Shown here: piece after piece, positions 37,727-45,859 of the stretch
Layout of the letters: every line of letters starts with the position of its first letter
How positions within the stretch are numbered: position 1 is the first letter of the stretch
NCBI RefSeq assembly: GCF_026650985.1
Contig: NZ_CP086239.1
Span: 3,472,001 to 3,536,000 of the forward strand
Origin: Clostridium estertheticum
GTDB taxonomy: Bacteria > Bacillota > Clostridia > Clostridiales > Clostridiaceae
Reading direction: 5' to 3'
Length of the DNA stretch: 64,000 nt
Made by a program: the position numbers and the translations under genes
The notes under the pieces: model-generated
Databases searched by the model: none
Told to the model about the DNA's origin: nothing
The model's input: the letters and a program-made list of their open reading frames with translations, nothing else

Positions 37727-37760
37727 GATACATAATAAAATATAAATTTTATTATGTATC
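37727..37760. repeat. Perfect 14-bp inverted repeat in the merR leader
   Basis: GATACATAATAAAA and its complement surround a six-base TATAAA loop, immediately downstream of the -10 box. It may be a repressor operator or an RNA hairpin. Confidence 0.55.
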
Positions 37761-37819
37761 ATGTATTAGATATATTGCAAATTATATGGTTTGATTATTT
37801 TTGTATACGGAGGATTCAT

Positions 37820-38638
37820 ATGAAAGAACTTTTTACAATAGGAGAAATGGCAAAACTGTTTAAGATTAATATACGCTCGCTTAGATATTATGATGAGATA
37901 GGACTTTTGAAACCAGAATATACAAATAAAATTACCGAATATCGATATTATTCCACAAAACAGTTTGAGAGACTTAATACAATTAAATATCTCCGTGCAT
38001 TAGATATGTCAATTGCTAAAATTTTAAATTTTTTTAAATACCGTGATATTGATAAACTTGTTAATATGTTGCAGCAGCAGCAAGATGAAATTGTTGCTAA
38101 AAGAAGGAAACTGGAACTAATTGAACGAAAATTACACGATCGTTTAATACAGATAAAAGATGCAGTGGATACAACTTATGAGCGAATAGAAGAAAAATAT
38201 CTTCCAGAAAGGAAAATAGCATTTCTTCGAAAAGAAATTTCTGCGCAAGATGATTTGGAATATCCAATTAAGGAATTGGAATTAGGTAACCATTTGGAAA
38301 CTGTAATGTTTCTTGGAAAAATTGGAGTATCTGTTTCTAAGGAAAATTTGGAACAGAAAATATTTGGAGGTTTTTCAAGTATTTTTGTTCTTTTGGATAA
38401 TGAAGATGGTGATAAAGGAAAAGCTAGAATTATTCCTGCCTCGGATTATCTGACCATTCGTTTTCAAGGTACCCATAAGGAAGCAAATCGATATTACTTA
38501 AATTTGCTTGAATATATGCAAAGTAAGGAATATTCGTTGATAGGGGATTCTATTGAAATTACTCTGATTGATTACGGAATGACAAATGATACATCAAAGT
38601 TTGTGACTGAACTACAAATTCCATATAAAAAAACTTGA
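37820..38638 (+). CDS. MerR-family regulator with GyrI-like effector domain
   Basis: A 272-residue activator-type regulator. The N-terminal FTIGEMAKLFKINIRSLRYYDEIG is the MerR winged helix, a Gln-rich coiled coil follows at about 85-125, and the C-terminal 150 residues resemble the multidrug-binding GyrI-like domain of BmrR. ATG 37820 has CGGAGGATTCAT before it; the earlier ATG at 37754 lies in the inverted repeat. The DUF554 gene downstream is a possible target. Confidence 0.88.
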   Translation: MKELFTIGEMAKLFKINIRSLRYYDEIGLLKPEYTNKITEYRYYSTKQFERLNTIKYLRALDMSIAKILNFFKYRDIDKLVNMLQQQQDEIVAKRRKLELIERKLHDRLIQIKDAVDTTYERIEEKYLPERKIAFLRKEISAQDDLEYPIKELELGNHLETVMFLGKIGVSVSKENLEQKIFGGFSSIFVLLDNEDGDKGKARIIPASDYLTIRFQGTHKEANRYYLNLLEYMQSKEYSLIGDSIEITLIDYGMTNDTSKFVTELQIPYKKT

Positions 38639-38659
38639 CTCTCTAGTTACTAGAGGGTC
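38637..38659 (+). terminator. Terminator after merR
   Basis: GACTCTCTAG and CTAGAGGGTC form a 10-bp stem (one G-U pair) with a three-base loop, followed by TATTCTTT. Confidence 0.5.
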
Positions 38660-38700
38660 TATTCTTTCAGTAGAATAATATTTATGGGGGGAATAAGAGA

Positions 38701-39384
38701 ATGTTAGGAATTATCATAAATACAGGAACTATTTTAACAGGAAGTCTGATTGGAACGGTGGTAAAGAAAGGAATTAAAGAGGAATATCAAGGAGCTTTGT
38801 TTACGGCTATGGGGCTTGCAGCTACTGGGCTTGGGATTAATTCTGTGGTACAGAATATGCCTAAAAGCCACTTCCCTGTACTTTTTATTATCAGTCTTGC
38901 AATTGGAAGCTTGCTCGGAACTATCTTAAATTTGGATGGGAAATTTCAGAAGTTGACAAGTAAGTTTTCCTCAAATAACTTAGGGCAAGGGCTATCTACG
39001 GCTATACTATTATTCTGCATTGGAACTTTATCTATATTAGGACCGATAGAAAGTGCTATCAACGGTAATAATACTTATCTTTTTACCAATGCAACCTTAG
39101 ATTTTGTTACATCAATGGTACTGGCATCCACTTATGGATTTGGAATATCAATAGCAGCCGGTGTTTTATTTATATGGCAAAGTAGTATTTACATTGCTGC
39201 AGGACTTTTATCACGGTTCTTAACACAGGATTTGTTAACTGAAATTTCTATTGTAGGTGGTTTCTTAATTTTAAGTTCCGGAATTTCTATTTTAAACATT
39301 AAGGATTGCAAGACATTAAATATGCTTCCTTCCCTTCTTGTTCCGATTATCTTCTTTCTCGTGAAAATAGCAATAGGATTATGA
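38701..39384 (+). CDS. DUF554-family membrane protein
   Basis: A 227-residue integral membrane protein with about seven helices. The opening IIINTGTILTGSLIGTVVKKGI and the Gly-rich helices (MGLAATGLGINSV, ISLAIGSLLGTI) match DUF554, a family of unknown, possibly transport, function. A GGGGGG site precedes the ATG. It follows merR after a hairpin. Confidence 0.85.
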   Translation: MLGIIINTGTILTGSLIGTVVKKGIKEEYQGALFTAMGLAATGLGINSVVQNMPKSHFPVLFIISLAIGSLLGTILNLDGKFQKLTSKFSSNNLGQGLSTAILLFCIGTLSILGPIESAINGNNTYLFTNATLDFVTSMVLASTYGFGISIAAGVLFIWQSSIYIAAGLLSRFLTQDLLTEISIVGGFLILSSGISILNIKDCKTLNMLPSLLVPIIFFLVKIAIGL

Positions 39385-39499
39385 GCATGTAGATTAATGA
39401 ATATCTAAATAAAACCTGAAAGAGAAAAAATTTATCTTTTAGCATTGAAATTAACATTTACTTACAATGAAAATAACTAATGTTAATAATAAAAAACAA

Positions 39500-39537
39500 T
39501 TGACAAATTTTCTAGTTGTAACTATAATGAGTACAAC
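39500..39537 (+). promoter_or_regulatory. Promoter and operator of dsbA-rrf2
   Basis: TTGACA (39500-39505), 17-base spacer and TATAAT (39523-39528) form a consensus promoter. GTTGTA (39515-39520) and TACAAC (39532-39537) form an inverted repeat across the -10 box, a likely binding site for the Rrf2 regulator of the operon. Confidence 0.65.
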
Positions 39538-39602
39538 CAGAATCCAAAATTTTCTCGCGAAAGATTTACTATCAGATACTAATATTTTAGGAGGTATAAA
39601 AC

Positions 39603-40229
39603 ATGAAAAATAAAATATATTATGTTATGGATACAATGTGTGGATGGTGTTATGGTTTTAGTGATGTTATTACTAAAATCCATGAAAAACATAAGGATAA
39701 ATATGACTTTGAAATAATACCTGGAGGCATGTGGGTAGGTGATGAAGTTAAAAAAGTGGATGCTTTTTTAGGTGAATATATAAAAACTAATAACGTTAGA
39801 GTAGAGGCCTTAACTAGTGTTCACTTCGGTGAAGCCTTTAATAAAAATGTATTAGGGGGCGGTAATAGAGTTCTAGATAGCTTGCCAGGTGCAAAGGCAA
39901 TGGTTCTCTTTCAAAAATCAAATAGAGATATGGCCTTTGATTTTCTAAAAAAAATCCAAGAAGCATTTTTTGTAAGCGGTCAAGATATGAATGAAATTAC
40001 TGTCTATACTAAAATTGCCGAAAGTTTTGGTATTTCTAAAGAAGACTTTGAAAAAAAATTTCTTTCACAGGAACTGAGTGAAGAAACTTTTGAGTGCTTT
40101 AAAAAAGGCCAAAAATTGGGGGTACAGAGTTTTCCAACAGTTATTCTTGAAAAAGGAAACAAAAGAACAATCATTGCTCAAGGCTATAGCAGTTTTGAAG
40201 AACTTGATAAAATTCTATTAAGGGAATAA
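39603..40229 (+). CDS. DsbA-family thioredoxin-fold protein
   Basis: A 208-residue cytoplasmic protein with CGWC in MDTMCGWCYGF and a cis-Pro loop QSFPTVIL, the two landmarks of DsbA-like oxidoreductases. No signal peptide. AGGAGG is upstream. The Rrf2 gene that follows 68 bp later suggests control by a redox or electrophile signal. It is a different subgroup from the FrnE-like protein at 11716. Confidence 0.85.
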   Translation: MKNKIYYVMDTMCGWCYGFSDVITKIHEKHKDKYDFEIIPGGMWVGDEVKKVDAFLGEYIKTNNVRVEALTSVHFGEAFNKNVLGGGNRVLDSLPGAKAMVLFQKSNRDMAFDFLKKIQEAFFVSGQDMNEITVYTKIAESFGISKEDFEKKFLSQELSEETFECFKKGQKLGVQSFPTVILEKGNKRTIIAQGYSSFEELDKILLRE

Positions 40230-40297
40230 ATTATTGAAGGAACAAATTTTTCTAATAATATTCAAAATCAGGATTTAAATAAAAAGGAGTTTTGGAT

Positions 40298-40729
40298 ATG
40301 AAAATAAGTAGTCGATTCACTGTAGCAGTCCACATACTATCTCTTCTATCCATTTATCCAACTCCATTGCCAACTTCAGATATGATCGCAGACAGTGTAA
40401 ATACTAACGCAGTAGTAATCAGAAGAATACTTGGGATGCTTAAAAATGCAGGTCTTGTTGATATGAAACGTGGAACAGGCGGTTCATATCTTACTAAGCA
40501 TATTGAAGAGATAAATTTATTAGAAGTATACAAGGCAGTAGATGTAGTGGAGCCTGGTGGTTTATTTCAAATTCATCAAACTCCAAATCCAAACTGTCCC
40601 ATAGGTGCAAACATTCAATCCGTAATTGAAGTAACTTTGTTTAATGCACAAGAATCGATGGAACATGTTCTAAAAAATGTTACCATTCTTGATGTTGTTT
40701 CCGATTTCAATGAGAAAATTAATAAATAG
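40298..40729 (+). CDS. Rrf2-family regulator (YwnA-like)
   Basis: A 143-residue winged-helix regulator. KISSRFTVAVHILSLL and NAVVIRRILGMLKNAGLVDMKRGTGGSYL match the Rrf2 family. A Cys in NPNCPIG may be the sensing residue; the three-Cys iron-sulfur pattern of IscR is absent. ATG 40298 follows AGGAG. It probably represses its own dsbA-containing operon. Its stop codon adjoins copy B of the promoter repeat. Confidence 0.87.
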   Translation: MKISSRFTVAVHILSLLSIYPTPLPTSDMIADSVNTNAVVIRRILGMLKNAGLVDMKRGTGGSYLTKHIEEINLLEVYKAVDVVEPGGLFQIHQTPNPNCPIGANIQSVIEVTLFNAQESMEHVLKNVTILDVVSDFNEKINK

Positions 40730-40785
40730 CTTACTTGATGATTTTATTATATAATGCATGTTTTAAAATGCATTAAATTGATTCA
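40729..40785. repeat. Internally deleted promoter repeat (copy B)
   Basis: Bases 40729-40757 match 37573-37601 at 28 of 29 positions. The TTAACA boxes are reduced to fragments (TTTTAAAATGC, TTAAATTGATT) also found in copy C. It lies between convergent genes and has no gene to drive. Confidence 0.6.
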
Positions 40786-40806
40786 ATAATTATAATTATT
40801 GAATCA
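40779..40806. terminator. Bidirectional hairpin between rrf2 and kinase genes
   Basis: A perfect 12-bp stem (TGATTCAATAAT) around a TATA loop between convergent 3' ends. T tails are poor. Confidence 0.45.
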
Positions 40807-40854
40807 TATTAGATAATCTAGTTATTTTTTACGTATACAAAACAATTTTTAAAT

Positions 40855-41919
40855 TTATATATGTAAAATTATCGTAAAAGTAGTTCCCTCATTTGGTCTG
40901 CTATCTACTTTAATCTCTCCATCAACAATATCCAAGACTTTCTTCACCATAGCGAGTCCCAGCCCATTTCCTTCTTTAAAATGAGATACATCTCCCTGAT
41001 AAAACTTGTCAAAAATATGTCTTATTATCTCCTCATGCATGCCGCATCCACTATCCCCAATTGTTACAACGGCTGTGTCTTCTTCTTTTCTCAATTTCAG
41101 ATTTATAATACCACCCTCATCAGTAAATTTAATTGCATTTCCTATCAAATTATTCCAGACAATTTCTAATAGGCTTTCATCACTAGCTATAGTCACCTCA
41201 TCAAGTTCCACTTCCAGTGTAATATTTTTTTCTTCCCATTTTTCCTCATAGTCAAGCGCACAACAACGTAATTGTTCGTCCAGACTATATTCCACAGCTA
41301 CCGGAAATATAACCTGATTCTCCAATTTATTAAGTCTTAGGATACCCGTTACAAGGGATGACAATTTTTGTGTTGCATTTACGATGGTCTTCGTATACTC
41401 TCGCCTCTCTTCTAATGAAAGATCCTCATCTTGTAATGCCATAGAATAGCTTTGAATAACAGAAAGTGGCGACTTAATCTCATGCGATACATTAGAGATA
41501 AAGTCATTTTTCATCATTTCAATACTTGACAGTTCCACTGCCATCTTATTAAAATCATCAATCAAAACCTCTATATCATCTTTTTTACCATCTGTACGAA
41601 ATGGCGCAATTCTTACCGAGAAATCGCCATCAGCAATTTTATTCGCAGCTTTACAAACTTTTTTAATCGGTTTGCCTATAATATGCTTTCTTATTACTCC
41701 TAGTGCGATGCAAATGACTAAACATAAAAAGATTAAATTCCCCATCAATAAACCGTTAATAATAAAAAAAGACGAATCATTATCACTTTTTAAACTGTAA
41801 TTCAAACTGTCGTAAGTATTGATTACTATAAAAAGCATAATGAATATTAACGAATATTCTTTTAATGAAAAAAGACTTGCACTAATTCGCTTATCTTTTG
41901 TTTTTTCATCCTTTCTCAT
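40855..41919 (-). CDS. Sensor histidine kinase (HAMP, HisKA)
   Basis: A 354-residue kinase with two helices (about 24-42 and 52-72) and only a short extracellular loop, a HAMP domain, phosphoacceptor His in SNVSHEIKSPLSVI, and ATPase motifs NLIGNAIKFT, GDSGCGM and GNGLGLAMV. It overlaps the regulator gene by four bases (ATGA). The missing extracellular sensor suggests a membrane or cytoplasmic signal. PhoP-like boxes around the operon suggest a PhoR-like or envelope role, but this is inference. Confidence 0.9.
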   Translation of the reverse strand: MRKDEKTKDKRISASLFSLKEYSLIFIMLFIVINTYDSLNYSLKSDNDSSFFIINGLLMGNLIFLCLVICIALGVIRKHIIGKPIKKVCKAANKIADGDFSVRIAPFRTDGKKDDIEVLIDDFNKMAVELSSIEMMKNDFISNVSHEIKSPLSVIQSYSMALQDEDLSLEERREYTKTIVNATQKLSSLVTGILRLNKLENQVIFPVAVEYSLDEQLRCCALDYEEKWEEKNITLEVELDEVTIASDESLLEIVWNNLIGNAIKFTDEGGIINLKLRKEEDTAVVTIGDSGCGMHEEIIRHIFDKFYQGDVSHFKEGNGLGLAMVKKVLDIVDGEIKVDSRPNEGTTFTIILHI

Positions 41920-42587
41920 TTTAGCACCGCCTTATATCCCAGCCCATGTACCGTTATTATTTCAAAGTCTTTGCAATCGGAAAATTTATTTCTTATTTTT
42001 GTAATATATACATCCACAGTTCGGCAACCGCTCTCACTGGATAATCCCCAAAATTCATCCATCAACTGACTTCTAGTAAATGTACGTTTCGGATAGGAAA
42101 GCAATTTGTACAATATATTAAATTCTTTAACTGTTATCGGAATTTCTTCACCATCCAAGGTTGCTGTCATCTCGTCAATGTTCATCTCCAATCTTCCAAT
42201 CGTAATCTTCCTTGCATTAGCAATGTTCGCACGCCTCAGCAGAGCTCCAACATGGAGAATTAATTCATCCATATCTATGGGTTTCACCATATAATCATCA
42301 ATACCAATACGGAATCCCTTCTGCTTTGATGAAATATCATCACGGGAAGTAATAAATAGGATTGGCATTGTCTTATCCTGTTCCCTCATAACCTTTGCAA
42401 ATTCAAAACCATCCATCTCTGGCATCATAATATCTGAAATAATCAAATCACACATGGTAGAGGCCATTTTATCAAATCCTTCTATCGGATTCTTGCATCC
42501 ATAAGCGTTGTACCCATTACGGTTAAGATAAGCGCATATAATATAATTCAATTTTGTATCATCTTCAACAACAAGAATATTAAACAT
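41916..42587 (-). CDS. OmpR/PhoB-family response regulator
   Basis: A 223-residue regulator: receiver with ILVVEDDTKLN, Asp in DLIISDIMMPEMDG, Lys in MVKPID, and a winged helix (TVKEFNILYKLLSYP ... TVDVYITKIRNKF). ATG 42587 begins directly at the receiver; in-frame ATGs at 42608 and 42623 add residues not found in the family. Two TTAACA boxes and TATAAT lie upstream, suggesting autoregulation, and the copied promoters before galU and the symporter carry four such boxes each. Confidence 0.9.
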   Translation of the reverse strand: MFNILVVEDDTKLNYIICAYLNRNGYNAYGCKNPIEGFDKMASTMCDLIISDIMMPEMDGFEFAKVMREQDKTMPILFITSRDDISSKQKGFRIGIDDYMVKPIDMDELILHVGALLRRANIANARKITIGRLEMNIDEMTATLDGEEIPITVKEFNILYKLLSYPKRTFTRSQLMDEFWGLSSESGCRTVDVYITKIRNKFSDCKDFEIITVHGLGYKAVLK

Positions 42588-42648
42588 AGCCTGCGTTTCT
42601 CCCTTCATTTTATAAGACTTCATTAATAATTATATTATACAATATTAA

Positions 42649-42665
42649 TGTTAAAAAGTTGTTAA
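42649..42665 (-). promoter_or_regulatory. Two PhoP-like boxes upstream of the response regulator
   Basis: On the minus strand TTAACA-acttt-TTAACA, 11-bp period, followed nine bases later by TATAAT. It fits autoregulation by the OmpR-type regulator. Confidence 0.5.
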
Positions 42666-42756
42666 TTTTTTAACTGCAACTCTCATGTTATCACAAAGTT
42701 TTTTTTATGAATTCCTATGAAAATTGGTTAACTTATTGTCAATTATGGTTAATTAA

Positions 42757-42846
42757 TCAATTTAACATTTTTTTAACATTACTTTAAAAGCATTTTAACA
42801 CCGGTATAAGATAATAAGGTCATCAAGTAAACAATTAAATATTAAG
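42757..42846 (+). promoter_or_regulatory. Symporter promoter with four PhoP-like boxes (repeat copy C)
   Basis: TTAACA, TTAACA, TTAAAA and TTAACA start at 42762, 42773, 42784 and 42795. GATAAT (42810-42815) matches the position of TATAAT in copy A. It is inverted relative to copy A and drives the gene at 42970. Confidence 0.6.
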
Positions 42847-42969
42847 AATATGCTGGTTTAAACATATAAACCATAGAAATACCTTAATGAGGGGAGATTA
42901 AAATAAGAAATAAGTGAATCATTGTTTTTTTAAAACTTTATAACAACTCAAAAGATAAGGAGTGTAAAT

Positions 42970-44364
42970 ATGGAAGAAAGAATTATAGATACAAATATTA
43001 TTGAAGGTGAAGACCGAAAACTTAAGTTTCGTGAGAAGTTAGCTTGTGGTATAGGTGGATTGTCTGGAACTTTTCATTATGAAATGATACAAATATTTTT
43101 GCTCTTTTTTTATACTGACATAATGAAAATTAGTGTGGCTTATGTTGGAGGATTATTTCTAGTTGTTCGTGTTCTCTCTGCTGTATCAGCGCCAGTTTTT
43201 GCAGTTTTTGTGGATAGAGTAACTACACCATGGGGTAAATACAAGCCATGGTTTATAATACTAGGTGTACCTTTTGGTATTTTTGGTTTCTTAACCTATA
43301 CAAATATGGGTTTAAGTCCTACAGGAAAGTTAATATATGTAACTATCACTTACACTATTTATAGTCTTGCAGACGCATTTGTAAGCGGACCAAAAGCTGC
43401 AATAATACCTGCTATTACAAAAAGAGTTGATGAGAGAGTATCAATCGGTCAGATTTCCATGATGGGTGTTATGCTAGGAGCTATATTAGCTACCATAGGG
43501 ATACAACCTTTATATAAACTGTTAGGTGGTGGTAATGATTCTAAAGGATTCTCTTTACTTATGGCAGGCGTTGGTATTATTACTGTATTAATATCACTAT
43601 TTGAGGGATTTACCTTAAAGGAAAGATATATAGCAAAAGTAAAAAAAGATGAAAATGCCCCTTCACTTAAACAGATGTTTATGGCTGTTATCACAAATAA
43701 AACTGCTGTAATTGTATATATATATATGTTTGCAACAAATTTATCTACTGGTGTTAAATCTGCTGTCATGCTATATTATTTTAAATATTTTTTCCACAAT
43801 GAGAATTTGATGGTCACCATGGGAATTGCTGCTTTGGTTCCGTCTCTTATTGGTGTAGTATTAAGTTCAAAAGCAACTAAAATCTTTGGTATTAAAAATA
43901 ATATAATAATAGGTGTTATTGTCAATGTGATAACATTTGCAGGAATTATGCTAATTCCAGCTACTTCAACAGGTTCTACATTTTTCTTAATTTTAATGGG
44001 CATCGCTGGTTTATTTAATGGAATATCTACTCCAGCTCTTGCTACGCTGATGCCAGCTGCAATGGATTATACTGAGTGGAAGAGTGGCCTTAATATAAAT
44101 GCATTTATGGGTTCTATTCAAAAATTCTTACAAACTTTCTCTACTGCGTTATCAGGTGCATTAGTTGCAAGTGCACTAGTTTTTGTTGGATATGTACCAG
44201 GAGCAGAACAAAACAGTTCCACACTCTTTGGACTTAGGGTGTTAATGAGTATTGTACCTGCTATTATTGCTGTATTTACTGGAGCTATAATGTGGTTGGA
44301 TCTTACAGGAGAAAAACAAGCTCAAATTACTAAAGAACTTGCACAACGCAGAAAAAATGTTTAA
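42970..44364 (+). CDS. GPH-family sugar:cation symporter
   Basis: A 464-residue major facilitator of the glycoside-pentoside-hexuronide group with about 12 helices. Support comes from LACGIGGLSGTFHYEMIQIFLLFFYTD at the start in motif form (GIGG, FFYTD), TPWGKYKPW, the family loop, and DYTEWKSG. It imports a glycoside or uronide with Na+ or H+. AAGGAG precedes the ATG. No glycosidase adjoins; a TetR relic follows. Confidence 0.88.
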   Translation: MEERIIDTNIIEGEDRKLKFREKLACGIGGLSGTFHYEMIQIFLLFFYTDIMKISVAYVGGLFLVVRVLSAVSAPVFAVFVDRVTTPWGKYKPWFIILGVPFGIFGFLTYTNMGLSPTGKLIYVTITYTIYSLADAFVSGPKAAIIPAITKRVDERVSIGQISMMGVMLGAILATIGIQPLYKLLGGGNDSKGFSLLMAGVGIITVLISLFEGFTLKERYIAKVKKDENAPSLKQMFMAVITNKTAVIVYIYMFATNLSTGVKSAVMLYYFKYFFHNENLMVTMGIAALVPSLIGVVLSSKATKIFGIKNNIIIGVIVNVITFAGIMLIPATSTGSTFFLILMGIAGLFNGISTPALATLMPAAMDYTEWKSGLNINAFMGSIQKFLQTFSTALSGALVASALVFVGYVPGAEQNSSTLFGLRVLMSIVPAIIAVFTGAIMWLDLTGEKQAQITKELAQRRKNV

Positions 44365-44398
44365 GGTAACAATTCATTTGAAGTTATTCCTCCTTTAA

Positions 44399-44596
44399 AT
44401 AGAAAAACATTCAAAGAACTTATTTGCTGGTAAAAATATTGACACTGCACATCAAAATATGGTTATGACTTATTTAAGTCATGGTGTTTTTGCTCTATGG
44501 CGAAACTGGTTTCTATCCGGATGCCAGATGGATAAAGATGAAATGGTCCGTTTTTCTACTCAACTTGTTCGCCAAGATTTAGATAGTATTAACTAA
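44399..44596 (+). pseudogene. TetR regulator relic (C-terminal part)
   Basis: Sixty-five codons without a start. The residues EKHSKNLFAGKNIDT, then YLSHGVFALWRNWFLSGC and FSTQLV...DLDSIN, align without gaps to the C-terminus of the intact TetR protein at 60904-61473. A stop codon lies directly before the fragment. The DNA-binding half is gone. Confidence 0.8.
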
Positions 44597-44673
44597 CACA
44601 ACTAATTACTAAAGGGATTATATTGTTATTAAAATATTTATAAATATCTACTTAAGTATATTATAATAAAGTA

Positions 44674-44701
44674 TTGACATGTGACGTCAAAGTATTATAA
44701 T
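44674..44701 (+). promoter_or_regulatory. Promoter of the GntR/FCD gene
   Basis: TTGACA (44674-44679) and TATAAT (44696-44701) with a 16-base spacer that contains the palindrome TGACGTCA. Confidence 0.65.
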
Positions 44702-44732
44702 TCAATTTAAAGAGTGTTCAGGAGGGTTAATA

Positions 44733-45455
44733 ATGGAATTGTTTTTTGAGGAGCTACAAACTCCATCTTTGAGAGAATTGTTTGTAAAACAGATGGAAGG
44801 CATGATTCTATCCGGCAAGATGGCTATAGGGACGAAACTGCCTACTGAGCGAGAGCTTTCAGAAAAGATGAAGGTCAGCCGCGCAATTGTAAACGGCGGG
44901 ATAGCGGATATGGAGGCAAAGGGTTTTCTAGAAGTAATTCCGCGTACAGGAACATATGTTTCTAATTATAAAAATAAGGGCAAGGTGGAGGTGCTAAATT
45001 CCATCATGCAATACAACGGCGATGATTTTGACATAGAGATGCTGCAATCTTTTATGCAGTTTCGAAAGGATATGGAAAATACCAATACGATGAAGGCGGC
45101 GTTGAACCGAAGTGAAGAGGATTTGGAGGTCATCGAGTCGCACCTGATTAAGATGGAAAATACAGATGATATTGCGGAACTTGCGGAACTTGCTTTCAAG
45201 TTTCATCACAGCGTCAGTATTGCCTCCGGTAATATCATCTATCCCCTGATGTATAATTCGTTTTATCCCATTGTCTATGCACTGAATAAAAAATACTTCA
45301 TATTGACGGGAAAAGATGGAAAACAGCAATGCTTAGCCATCATGCGGAAGATTTTTGAATCTATTCGCAATAAAAATGCACTTGAGGCAAGAGAAGCAAT
45401 TATGGACGAAATCGACACTTCTGGAAAGGCACTTGGCTTTCGACTAACAGAATGA
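44733..45455 (+). CDS. GntR-family regulator with FCD domain
   Basis: A 240-residue regulator with an N-terminal winged helix (KLPTERELSEKMKVSRAIVNGGIADMEAKGF) and a helical FCD ligand domain from about residue 90 (His residues in FKFHHSVSIASGN may bind a metal and carboxylate effector). FCD regulators commonly respond to organic acids. AGGAGGG precedes the ATG. Two perfect TGGTATACCA sites of the family type lie in front of the molybdoenzyme operon, the likely target. Confidence 0.9.
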   Translation: MELFFEELQTPSLRELFVKQMEGMILSGKMAIGTKLPTERELSEKMKVSRAIVNGGIADMEAKGFLEVIPRTGTYVSNYKNKGKVEVLNSIMQYNGDDFDIEMLQSFMQFRKDMENTNTMKAALNRSEEDLEVIESHLIKMENTDDIAELAELAFKFHHSVSIASGNIIYPLMYNSFYPIVYALNKKYFILTGKDGKQQCLAIMRKIFESIRNKNALEAREAIMDEIDTSGKALGFRLTE

Positions 45456-45490
45456 ATGACTTTTATGATTAATTTGTGTTTGACAAATAT

Positions 45491-45526
45491 GCGTTGCTGT
45501 GGAAATTACTGCAGTAGCGCTTTTTT
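45491..45526 (+). terminator. Terminator after the GntR gene
   Basis: GCGTTGCTG and CAGTAGCGC form a 9-bp stem (two G-U pairs) followed by TTTTTT. Confidence 0.75.
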
Positions 45527-45587
45527 ATTGCGAAAAAACATGATGCTTGGATGTAACCAAAACATATCAAAAAAATATAATTATATC

Positions 45588-45597
45588 TGGTATACCA
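45588..45597. promoter_or_regulatory. FCD-type operator 1
   Basis: Perfect palindrome TGGTATACCA, fitting the T-G-G-T/A-C-C-A pattern of GntR/FCD operators. Centre-to-centre 41 bp from operator 2, close to four helical turns, so a looped dimer pair is possible. Confidence 0.6.
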
Positions 45598-45628
45598 TAT
45601 GAATGTATGATAAAATCATAATGTAATA

Positions 45629-45638
45629 TGGTATACCA
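45629..45638. promoter_or_regulatory. FCD-type operator 2
   Basis: Second identical TGGTATACCA, upstream of the leader of the molybdoenzyme gene at 45860. Confidence 0.6.
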
Positions 45639-45654
45639 ACTACATATATAGAAT

Positions 45655-45712
45655 CAATTGTAAAATATAGTGCGTATTTTTATAAGTACAGAAAGATAGG
45701 CAAATGAAAAAA
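45655..45712 (+). repeat. Leader duplicated before both molybdoenzyme genes (copy 1)
   Basis: A 58-base stretch starting CAATTG that is 90% identical without gaps to 58233-58290. Non-coding; probably promoter or 5' untranslated sequence kept since duplication. Confidence 0.65.
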
Positions 45713-45859
45713 TATGACTGATTTACGATTGTTATAGAAAGCTTTAGGCTATATCAGAATAAAAATATTTTTTTTTTATATCAGTAGATGAGTAATATAT
45801 TGTAATTTGGAAGTGTCCCATCTGACACTTCTAAAAATATACATAATGGGGGAAATTCA

